Assembly (NCBI RefSeq): GCF_000208865.1
Contig: NC_018391.1
Coordinates: forward strand, 806,001-870,000
DNA from: Neospora caninum Liverpool
Lineage: Eukaryota; Apicomplexa; Conoidasida; Eucoccidiorida; Sarcocystidae
Reading direction: 5' to 3'
Length of the DNA stretch: 64,000 nt
In this document: positions 45,769 through 55,968 of the stretch, piece after piece
How the letters are laid out: every line of letters starts with the position of its first letter
Position numbering within the stretch: the first letter of the stretch is position 1
The notes under the pieces: model-generated
What the model saw: only the letters and a program-made list of their open reading frames with translations
Told to the model about the DNA's origin: nothing
The model's database searches: none
Made by a program: the position numbers and the translations under genes

Positions 45769-48700
45769 TCAGAGAAGCCTGCCGAACAACGAACCGCCGT
45801 TGACGCCCTCGCGGCCTCTCAACAGGAAGGCCAGGCTCGCCCCCACAGCTCCGATGCCCCCCGGGGACGTCTCCGCACCGCTTCGCGCAGCAGCGTCTCC
45901 GCCTCCGGGCCGTCCGCGAACCGTCACGCCGAACGACGGGAAGGCCGAGGCAGCCTCCGAAGACGTGGCAGAATACGAATAGGTAGGCGACGAAGAGGAA
46001 GAAGACACACGGGAGGACCGGTTCTGGGAGGAGCGCGTCAGGGAGGGAGACCCGAAGGAGAAGGAGGCTGTGCGACACGACCGGCGGTGCTGCAGGAGCG
46101 CCCAGAAGGACTGTGAAGGCAGAGACTCCCCGCAGGCGAAGCAAAAGCGACAGCCGCACCTGAAGAAAACGGGAAACACGAGTCGCAAGAGGGATGGAGA
46201 AAAGAGAAGACAGCGAACCGGAACGAGGAAATGCAGACGAACACCCACAAAGGCAGGGTGACGAGAAACGGCCACAAACAGACAAAGTCTGGGGGTAAAT
46301 ACGGGAAACGAAGACCGCAGGCCTCACCGGAGAAATTTTCAAACACACACGGAACCCACGCCGGTGCCTCTCCGGAGAAATTTTCAAACACATACGGAAC
46401 CCACGCCGGTGCCTCTCCGTTTCCTCCTCTCTCTTTTCACCGTGCTTCTTCACCCCCCTCCGCCCCAACACCCGTCGTCGCGGACCATTCGCTTTGTTTC
46501 CTGACAACCTCGCTGAAAATCGTAGCAGCCGCCGGCGCGTCTCCCCCCCTCCCCCAGGCACACCTCAGCGCGCGCATCTCGATGGCCCGCGGCGCTTCTC
46601 TCTCCGAACCTTCCTCCGCTTTTTTCGCGCCTCTTCCTCTCGCCTTTCCGCGGCCTTTGCTCACCGGCAGACGACATCGTCGAGCGACCCCACACGCTGG
46701 ATCGCAATGCCGCATCCTGGGCATCTGCGGAAGCCGTGGACGAAGACGTCGTCTTCGAGGAGGGCTTGCTGGTGCTCGTGCTGCCTCTCGGCGTGCTCGG
46801 GGGGGAGAAGAAGGCTGAGTAAGTCGTTGACGGACTGTCGCCGAGAGTCCGTCGCGGCTTCTTCGTCTTGCTCCAGCTCTTCTCGCGCGGTTTCCGGGTC
46901 CCGCGTCTCGTGTTCGGGCAGCGCCTCGGAGGCTGACTGCGGGCTACTGGCGGAGAGCACCGGAGGCAGGCTGCGCCCCGCCTGCAGAAGGCCCTCGTAC
47001 TGCAGCCATTCGCCCAGAGTCGCGGCGAGGAAACGGACAGCGCTGACGTCAAAGTGTCCCGCTCGGCACACTGGGCACTGTCCGGAAAGCACGCAGAAAA
47101 CACAAGTCCGCCGCTGTGAGAAGAAAGCGAAACAAAATTGGAGGAAACAGAGAGAAAGACGGAGAGAACGAGAGAACGATAGAGAGAAGAGAGAAAGACA
47201 GAGGGAACGAGAGAAAGACAGAGGGAACGAGGGAGAGACAGAGGGAACGAGAGAAAGACAGGGAGAACCAGAGAACGACAGGGAGAACGAGGGAAGGACA
47301 GAAATGACGAGAGAAAGACAGGGAGAGCGAGAAGAACAGGGACACAGAGGTCCTGGTGTGACGTTGAGCCGGGGAGGCGGCGTGAGGGAAGTTAAACTGT
47401 GCGGAAGTCTGAGGCGCGCGAAGGTGAACACCTGACTGAAGCGCAAGGGCCTGGCCGAGAGTGCGGAGATCTCGCTCGCCCCGTTTGGAAAGCCGCTGAG
47501 AAGAAGCGAAGGGAATGGGGGACGCTTCTTCCTCGGAGGTTCTTACCGTAGCAGGCGCCACGCTGCTGAGCAGTTGGTGTTTCACCCACTCTCCGGCGCA
47601 ACAGCTGCAGACTTCGTGGTGACATCGCCCAGCCATGGAAATGATCTCGAGAAGTTTCGTCTCCGCCGATTCGCGCCCTTCCGCGTCTTCTTTGCTCTTC
47701 GCCCCGACGCTCTGGACCGCGCGCCGACGCGCACCGGGACGGTGCGGTGTATATCCGCCGGAACCGCGGAGCGGCGAGGGCGTCCGGCCGTCGGGCCGCA
47801 ACAGCCTCACGGCTGTCCGTTCTGCTGGGACCGAAACTTCCTCCTCTCCAAAGTCTTCTCTCCCGCTGGTGTTTTCGGAGCGCGGGAGACTGCCGGCGTC
47901 TGCCGGAACGTGTGCATCCTCCGGGTCGTTCCGGTCATTCGCTTCTCCACTGGAGCGTGCAGATAGGTCGGCGAGGCACTCTCCGTCACCGCTCGAGTGT
48001 CTAGTCTCGGATCCTCCTGCGCTCGGAGTCGCCCGGACTGGAACCGTGCACGAGGTACCGTCCTGGATTTCAAGCTCTGCCGTTGATCCCTGCCGATTAG
48101 CCAGCCCACGGGCAGGTTGTCTTGCTTCCTCGTCTCTTTGCGCATCTCCTTCCTCTCGTCTGGCTGCGGCTTCGACAGCCGGCGACCTGTGACGATTCGC
48201 AACCCGCCCGTCCAACTCCATAGCCCCGTGCTCGCTCTCTGCCGCTTCCTCTCCTCGTCTCTCACGCTCCAACTCCACAGCGCTCTTCTTTTCCCTCTCG
48301 AGTTTTCCCGTTTTCTCCCCTTCTTGACTGGGCTGTTCCCTCCCCCCCACCACGCAGTTCCCCTTGGCGCGCTCGCGAGCATCGGCTGAGGTGCCCGCGC
48401 TCCCGCCAGAACTCGCGAAGCACTCGAGGCACACCGGGCACGTGAAGGGGACCTCGTCGACCGTTTTCAGGAACCCACGCTGCATGCATTCTCTCCGTCG
48501 CCTGGCCTTGTTCGCCTCCCAGAGAATCGCGACGCTCCTCGAGACACTCAGGAGCGGGTCTGCTCCGCTGTCGCAGGTCTGCGATGCGCGGAGAAGAGAG
48601 ACTGTCCCTTCTTCGCCAGCAGCTTGAGCAGCAGCGGCTGTGGCGGCGCGATGGAGTTCCGCGGGATCCAGAGGGCCCAGCACGGCTTCCCAGTCCAGAT

Positions 48701-50852
48701 GCAGGGAGAGGCCTTCCGTATCGCTCGCCGCGTCAAGGTTGTCATCTCCCTCCGGTCTCTCGACTCCCTCTGCTCTCTCTGCTCGTTCGGCTCTTTCGGC
48801 TGCTGCGCGCCCAGCCTCCTCTCGGGCCTCCGCGACGAGGTCCCCGATCGCGGAGAAGAGACGGGACACCTCGAGACTCCGCCTGCGGCCGTTTCGCGAG
48901 GAGACACCGTCGTGGACCACAACTGCTCGGCGGCCTGCGCGTCGCACTGGAAACGAGTCGATTTCGCTTCGCCCCTCTGGCGGGGCTGAGAGAGAAGACT
49001 CGAGGCCCAGCGCAGAGCTGGAGGCGGAGACGCGCTGACCTGGGCCGGAGCGCTCGGACGGGGGCGCATGCAGATGCGACGTTACAGCCAACTGCGGGGG
49101 CAGGCTGTCGAGACCGGCCCCGTGCCGCGAGGAAGGGCCGAACAAATCTGCAGCGGGGAACGACGGCGGAAAGGAAGGCGACGCAGAGAGTGATGCACCG
49201 CTTCCCTCTGTGCGCGGTTCTCGGGATCGAGATGTCGCCCGAGAGCCGGAAGGGGAGGGACGGAGAGGAACGACGGCGCCTTCTCCTGGTACGTCGCCCG
49301 AGTCGTCGAACGACGAGAGAACTGCGGCCTCGAAGTCTTCAGGTCCGCACGTGGCGCCAGCGGAGCGCAGGCGCGGCATGTCTGGACAGTCCTGTCTCAC
49401 AGTTTCGGGCGAAGTCAGCAACGACGAGCTGGGAACGGCGAAAAAATCCAGACGCAAATCCGTCGCCGTCGAGCTCGGACGCCTCGCGTCGCCTGCCTCG
49501 TCGGCCTCGCTGCCTCTTCCAAACTGTCCGTCCGCCTCAGCACTGCGGCTGTCCCGTTGCGAAAGTGCATGGCGAGTTTCCGCTTCCTCGCTCCCCTCGT
49601 CTTCCAAAACAACCGACGCAGACGCCGCAGAGATTTCGACAAGAGACACCACCGAGGACCGACAAGGGGTTGAGAGGACCGAAATCGAACCCACCTCGCA
49701 CAGAACTCTCTGTAGGTCTTCGTTCTCGTCCTCTGCGGCCTCGCCAGTCTCTTGCTCTCTTCCGTGTCGCTCTCGTCCTTGGTCGACTCCCTCCACGTGT
49801 CCCGTGGACTCTTCGCTGTCCCGAAAAGAAGGCCCAGCGACCAGAGAGAAAGCGCTTCCCTCACTGAAAAGACTCAGCTCTTCGACGCGAATGGGTGTCT
49901 GCGCCCCGTCCGCTCCTTCCTTTTCTTCCGTGGGGTCTTTGCCTTCGCTCTCGTCTTCCCGGGGGGTTCTCCCCTGTCTCCCCGGGGAGCGAGACGCGGG
50001 ATGCGCCTCCAGCGCCCTCGCGTCTGTAGGCACAGCTGCGGCTACAGATTCGCGAGGCGATCGGGTCCCGAACGAGGCGGGGCTCTCCGGGCAGACCGAC
50101 GAGGCCCAGCTCCACCCGCTCACGGTCGTCTCCAGCGCCTCATCGCCATTTGGCCGCTGCAGGCTCCGCAGCCGCTGCGGGGTTTCGCTGGGCCTCCTCA
50201 GGCCGCCGTGCCACAGGGCCCGGCCGCGCGGAGACGGCGCCAACGGGTCGCAAGGTGAGAACGAGCACGAGGGAGAAGAAGACGGAGACGCGGAAGAGGA
50301 ACGCGTTTTACGGGGGCGGCGCGGGAGGTGTCCGCCGGTATCTTGTCTTTCTTCTCGCTCTGTGCTTCTGTTCTCGTGGTGTATCGGCGGAAGGGCGCTT
50401 TCCGTCTCTGCCAGGTCTGAGCCGTATCCGGGAGAAGGGAGAAGCGGGAGAGAGAGCGAGGCGGGGTTTCGGGAATGTGCCCAGCAGCCGAGCCGGCTGG
50501 GGGAGCGAAGCAGAGACAGAACCCGCGTCAAGACCCCTGAACCCTGTGAGCTTGGAGACCGGCTGTCCGTTGCATGCGCTGGGTCGACTCTCGAAGACAG
50601 ACGGGAAAGCGGCCGAGACGCGCAGGGCGACACCGGAGCGGATGTCGAGGTCGCCGGAAGGTTCCTGCACCCTCTGCCTGCTGGGCGGGTTTTGTGGAAA
50701 GCGCGAGTGGTGAAGCGAGGAAGAGGCAGGTGCCCACACGGCGGTGGAGACCCGGACGAGCCACTGTAGGCTGGAGCCCGAAGAGACTCGTCAGCGACTC
50801 CCGCTTCTCCTGGGAGACCGAGACGCTGCCGACGACTGGAGAGCTTCACCAT
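45769..50852 (-). CDS. RING-finger protein with split RING and RBR-like zinc module
   Basis: Three exons: 50852-47547, 47113-46665 and 46159-45769; introns start GTAAGA and GTGAGC; 1381 residues. The open frame runs upstream of 50852, but the first ATG is there. About 800 N-terminal residues are Ser/Arg/Pro/Glu-rich and probably disordered, with an Arg/Ala/Glu helical patch near residue 700. A C3HC4 RING follows with ligands C805, C808, C1077, H1079, C1082, C1085, C1115 and C1118, the last pair in QCPVC. Residues 809-1076 are a charged insertion between ligands 2 and 3. A second module at 1233-1261 reads CPGC, 14 residues, C-R-C-G, then FCFACGE, as in RBR RING2 domains. RING proteins normally act as ubiquitin E3 ligases. 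The C-terminus is Ser-rich. The gene points at the plus-strand coding region to its left. Confidence 0.85.
46321..46419. repeat. Duplicated 45-bp unit in RING-gene intron 2
   Basis: Two 45-bp copies (46321-46365 and 46366-46410) differ at only two positions, and a third copy starts and stops after 9 bases. The unit contains GAGAAATTTTCAAACACA. It lies inside the intron 46160-46664. Confidence 0.9.
47150..47340 (-). repeat. 20-bp degenerate pyrimidine array in RING-gene intron 1
   Basis: On the + strand the unit is close to AGAAAGACAGAGGGAACGAG, repeated about seven times from 47191 with a looser start before it. On the coding (minus) strand it is CT-rich and ends about 35 bp before the exon 2 acceptor, so it acts as, or grew from, the pyrimidine tract. 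Confidence 0.85.
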
Positions 50853-53800
50853 CGTGGGCGATTGTGTGCGAGGCAAAGGGGCAGCACGGAGAGAGAAAAC
50901 ACGGCCGGGCCGAGTACGTATATCGCGGACTTCGGACGAGAAACGCCAAGTCCCGAAAAAGACACACAGAAACCGTAGGGTTCCACACGGGACAGTTTTT
51001 CACGCGAAGGGCATTATAACAAAAGGGGGACGGATGGGCGAACGCGAGGAGGTTGGTCGTCACAAAAAAGACGAGCGGCAAGAAAGTGCCGAGAGGGGAA
51101 AAAGACGGTAAACGCGTGTGCAGCAATCACACGGTGACACGAGGCAGCCGAATTGCCATAGGATGCTTTACCGGATTTGGAGGGAACCTCTTTAACGCCG
51201 CATACGACGCTCTAGAAATACGATTGAGCAGAGCTGGAAAAAAGCTGGAGACGGGACAAATCTGGAGAGCGGTGCGTCAGTTGAGCGGGGGCGCAACAGA
51301 ACGGGAGCGAGACGGTCGAGGCGGTGCGTGGAGTCTGCGCAGAACGGCGGTAAGCCGACATTGAGACCCGCGCGGAAAACGACGGGATCTCCCGTACAAA
51401 GGGAAGAAGAGACAACGTCTGGAGCGAGGAAGGCCAGAAAAGAAGTAAGACGCGCGAAGCTGGGAAAGCCCGATGGTGCGAGGGCGGTGAGACACACACT
51501 TGGCCGGAGACGTGAAAAAAGGCCTGCACAGCGAAACCGGTGAGAACGAAAAGTCCGGGACGCGTGGAACCGAATGACAAGATGCGCGGCCTGTCCAAGT
51601 GCCGAAAAGAGGCGAGCGAAAAGCTCAAAAAAACGCGGAGTGCGTTCACCGTGGAGCCAAGGGAAAAAGGAAGCCTACGGCCGGGATCGGACTCTCACGG
51701 CCAAGGGAAAACGAACGGGCGGCAACGCAACGCAAATGTCTACGCGAACAACAAGAAAAACCCGCAAGTTGGAGATTGCCTAGTCGAAAAAAGACCAAAA
51801 GATTTGCGCTTCCCAATCAGGGACGACCTCGACGCGGTCTCAACCTTGTACGTCGGCGGCGCGACTCAATGCGCGTGCGTTCACCCGACGTCCCGCAGTG
51901 GACAGCGCAAACGGGAAAGGCCGGTCTCGGAATTCCGTCGGCCAATCCACGTTACAGTTCTTTGTCTGGCTTTCTCGAAAACAGACTGCTAACGCGAAAC
52001 GCGGCGGGTTTCTTCAGAGGTACGGTTCGAAACGAGGGCCGTGTAAGAAAGCAGTTGAGGCGTAGCGTGCGCGGTTGCAAATGCTTTTGAGTCGTCCGCG
52101 GATGCGCGCCTTGCGTTCCGGCGCGATTCTCCGGCGCCTTCGCAAAAAAAGAGCGCTAACGACAACAAGGTGCGCGAGGGGAGAGTCGTCTCGCCTCACA
52201 AAATCTTCACTGCGTCCTCGAGAAAGTGCTATGAACAAAGGGGAAACAGCGCCGTCCGGCCGCGTGCGCGCGCAACAGGGGAGACGCCCTGAAAAGGCTT
52301 CACCGGGAGGGCGTCAGGCACCCCACGACGGATGTTTCCCATCGAGGCTGAGCGCCGCGCAAAAGCAAGAGAGACAGCATGTGCGTCCGGATTTGTCGAA
52401 GAAGGCTATGCGAGGAAGTGAGTCTCCTCTTACCAGCTCGGAATAAGAAGAGGGTTTGCAAAGCGAAGAAACCAGAGATCCGGCCCGAGCACAAAAAACG
52501 GGGGACGCTCGTCGCGAGCAGAGAGCCCTTTTTTGTGGGCGCCGGCGAAACGAACGCGGTGCAAGGGCAGTAACGTTACCACGAGACATGGCAGGACTTC
52601 CATCGGGGAAACAGAGGGTTAGAAAACTTTGTAGCGCCGGGTAAGCCGAGGACTTTGCTAACGACTGGTGTCAAAAGTCGAACCACCGGTAGGTGGGTTG
52701 CTCTTTGGTACCAGGTACGAGCTTTAGCCACAACGTAGAGGCAGTGTCTGGAAAACGCGGTGCCTCGAGTTGACGACCGAAAGTGAGTACGTTGTATCCA
52801 CTCTCGTACTACAATTTTGCAGGCTTAAGTCGTGTCACGTGGAGGACCAGGGAAGAAACTACGTTTTCCCCTCTGGTGATCTTCCGAGAGTAGCGGCACA
52901 ACAGTTGCCCGAGGCGTCACTTTGCATGATGAAGACACCGCAAAAATCAAAGATCTGGGCGAACCGCATCATCGAAAGACCGAAGCTGACGCGCCGCTCA
53001 AGGCAAAACGAGCATCGCGGAAGTCGACCGTTTTACCCGGATGCACGGGAAGGCAAAACCCCGCCAAAGCAGCGCCCCTTCAAGGTCTAACAGGCCTAGC
53101 AAGTGACACGCCATCGTTATCCTCTAGAAGAACGCGCCTTCTATTTAGCCCTCCCTCTGGTAGATATTTATTCTTATCGTGTGTGCTTTTGTGAGTGGCA
53201 ACACGCCGCGTGTGATTCTATAACGCCGGTGAACGGCACCCCAAGAGGGGACACACGGTTCGAGGGGAAAGCGTCTGCCAGTCTGTATTTGCTGTCGTTC
53301 TCTCTCTCTCCTTAAAAGAAAAGTGTAGTTCCGTATGCAAGCGTCCTTTACAACAAACTGATTTGGCTGATGTTTCGTGGCATGAGGGGGAAATCTTCGG
53401 CAACGTCAACGGCAGCACAGGGCTTGAGGGGACTGCGGCGGGCGGACGGCAAATCCTCGGTGGAATGGGGACACCGGGGACACAGACTCTGCGCGCTCGC
53501 ACGCTCTACGTGCTGCTCCCGTTTTTAAGCCGAAACCGCCAGGGGGGATTGAGAACACAAGAAGTGTATACTTTTGCGAAAGAGAGGACGGAGAGGTGTC
53601 TGGGCCGAGCGCGCGCGCGCGCCTGCTGTTTTTTCAGCTGCGAACGCAAGGGAGAAAGCCGGTTCTTTCTGCTGGGTTTTGAGCACGCACTGACAGCAGA
53701 CGACGCACACGCGCAACACCGTCCGAGAAGCGGAGAACTGGAAGGGCTAATTTCCCTGTTAGAGAAAAGAAGAGGAAGGAAAGAGGGCCGTGTCTTGATG

Positions 53801-54543
53801 GGGCGTTCTCCCGATTCTCTTTGTTTTGCCACCTCAGGCGGAGCGTGTGTCCGAATGCGACCAAACCAGTTCGTGAATCAATGATCCACTATACATCCTC
53901 GGGTGTTTGTACACCTAAAAGTAACCCTTTCAACGTCAATAGGAAGCGGTTGCCCACCTTTGGGTCAGTCCGATTCTCCTCCGGACGAAGATTTCTGGGA
54001 GAAAACTAGGCACTTCAGGGAGCAGGCCTTCCTCTTGTTACATTCTGCTCTCGTGAACGGACGCATCGCTTTGTTGGTTCTCATTTTCGCTTGTGTTGTG
54101 CGCCGCGCCTCTTCAGTCTTTTTTTTTTAACTTGCTTTGTCCGATCTCTACCTGTGGATACGAAGACTTAACGCCGGCTGCTGAGCTGCTGTCTTAAAGA
54201 GACTCGTCCCCGTGTCTACCGCCCTTCGTCGTCGCTGCTTTTCGCCTCGTTTAGTCTTGCTTCTGTCTAGCCTCTGTTTCCTGTAATAGACCGGCGGATC
54301 ATTCGTTGGCTACTTTTCCACCGCAGGCACTGCATTTTTTTAACTGGGAAACGTAAGCGTGGCTTTTTGCCCGTCCTGCCCCTTGTGGCGATTGTGAACC
54401 TTGGTCTTGCGCTCTCCTCGGTGAGAAAGCCAGCTTTCCGGCACTCCTCGTCGCCACCCGTCCAGAGCCTCTGCGTTTTCCTTTATTTTCAGAGTCTTCC
54501 TCCGTCTGTCCCCCGTCTCGTTCTCTTTTTTTCTGTAGCAGAA
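50853..54543. other. Intergenic region between divergent RING and clathrin light chain genes
   Basis: The stretch should hold both promoters and leaders. The right end (about 54100-54543) is CT-rich with T runs and a TTTTTTTCTGTAG just before the clathrin start, which could be an acceptor of a leader intron. I see no coding region; the frames at 51540-51992 and 52770-53090 start at non-ATG codons or lack any support. Confidence 0.6.
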
Positions 54544-55968
54544 ATGGACGGTGACTTCGGCGCGACCGGGGGCGGCTTCGGCGACATGGCCGACTTCACG
54601 TCCTCCCACGACATCGCTCTGAACCCTCCAGCGCTGTCCCCGGACGCCGTTTCCCCCTTCTCGTCGCGTTCTCCGCGCCGCGACCAGAGCAGGCAGCCCC
54701 AACTGAGCAGCGGCAGCGGCGGGTACGAGGACGGCAGCTCCTCGATGTATTCACAGAACGACAACGGTTTCCTGAATGGCGTGCGCAACTCCTCTCAAGA
54801 CGATGACTCGTTTTTCGCCGGGGAACAACGTGCCGACGACTCTTTCCTTGAAGAGAACGACGTGTTTGTGGTGGACCGGGGGAACAGAGACAGAGAAATG
54901 GGGGCGGGAGGCTACGCGCCACCGGCTCTCCACACCGAGGGCGAAGCCGGGCAAAAGAGAGACATGCGATTTGACGAAGAGGTACTGGGTTCTCAGGGAC
55001 AGGTCAATGGTGTTTATGGCCTTGCGAAGGAGAGATCTCCAAGAGAAGGAAAGCAAGAAGAGGTCCCGCAGGAAACTCCCACTCAGCAGGGGCCACGGAT
55101 GATCAGTGGAAATCTCGAGACAGAAGTCGACGAACGGGTTCGACAAGCTGCGGAGGCCATGCAGGAGCAAATGAGGCAGGAAGTGGAAGGCAGGAGGAAA
55201 GAGGAGGAAGCTCTGAAGCGTGAACAGAGAGATCTTGCGCAGGAAGAACTCAAGGACTTCTACGAACGCAGAAAACAGCTAATCGACAGAAGGAGCAAGG
55301 CGAATCAGTAGGCGAAAAAGAGCAAAAGACGTCACTAAAACAGACAGAGAGAACGATGGGGAGGAAAGTCTTTCCCGCAATGGATCTGCTTCCTTGTTGG
55401 GGGACTGAGATCAATGTATGGAAGCGATTCTGTACCTGACTTGGGATTTCCTCGTGTGACAGAGAGCGAACAAGAGAATGCTTTCGTGAATGTCACGTGG
55501 CTGCTTTTCTATGTGGATCTAGGCGCATATTTGTGTGTTCACACAGGGAGAAAGATAGATGTGTGTCCATTTCCCGGCGGGTGTCAGTACACCAGGTTTG
55601 TTCGTAGCTAACGCGTGCTGTCCCTGCAGAGGCTTCTTTGACGACCGAAGGTCACACGCGTCCGGTCATGCGTCGTTTGTTTGTTGGCTCTGTTTTTTTC
55701 AGTTGTGCGTCTTTTCCCGATTCTTGCATGTTTCTTCAGGGCGAAGGAGAATGAGACACCCAATGGTTTCTCCAGTGCCCGGGAGGGCAGTTGGAGCCGC
55801 GTGGTGCAGTTGATTGATGCAGATGACAAGGTTCGCTCACGGGTAGGAAGCAGCGCTGGAACGGCGACATCCGGCAGCGCTGCCTCTGCGAGTTCTTCCA
55901 AGGATCGGTGTAAAATGAGGGATTTGCTGATGGAGTTAAGTGCGCAAGAGAAGGAAGAGTCCCACTGA
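54544..55968 (+). CDS. Clathrin light chain
   Basis: Two exons, 54544-55307 and 55740-55968, joined in phase 2 (donor CA|GTAGGC, acceptor TTTCTTCAG); 330 residues. The frame is open upstream, but ATG 54544 (AGAAATGG) gives the usual acidic, Gly-rich start (MDGDFG..GGGFGDMADF). Residues about 195-250 are a Glu/Arg/Gln helix (VDERVRQAAEAMQEQMRQEV) that matches the heavy-chain-binding coiled coil. After the splice come SWSRVVQLID and a C-terminal KMRDLLMELS, the typical end of the family. Without splicing the protein would stop at the TAG that overlaps the donor and lose this end. Light chains bind the hub of the clathrin heavy chain and regulate coat assembly; in Toxoplasma clathrin works mainly at the Golgi and secretory organelles. 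The protein is longer than the animal form (about 240 residues) because of its N-terminal half. Confidence 0.9.

Noticed and set aside
45181..46116. Long plus-strand frames opposite the last RING-gene exon
   Set aside because: The part over 45769-46159 is antisense to the CGCRFCFACGE-coding exon, which has splice and domain support. Only the left part (before about 45700) is kept as possible coding.
49210..50769. 519-codon plus-strand frame opposite exon 1 of the RING gene
   Set aside because: It is a shadow of a GC-rich Ser/Arg-coding exon; the minus strand carries the RING ligands and the splice-consistent model.
52640..52740. Possible tRNA B box (GGTTCGAC on the minus strand)
   Set aside because: No A box or acceptor stem at the right spacing.
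52770..53090. 106-codon plus-strand frame between the RING and clathrin genes
   Set aside because: The start is TTG and there are no splice signals or family similarity.
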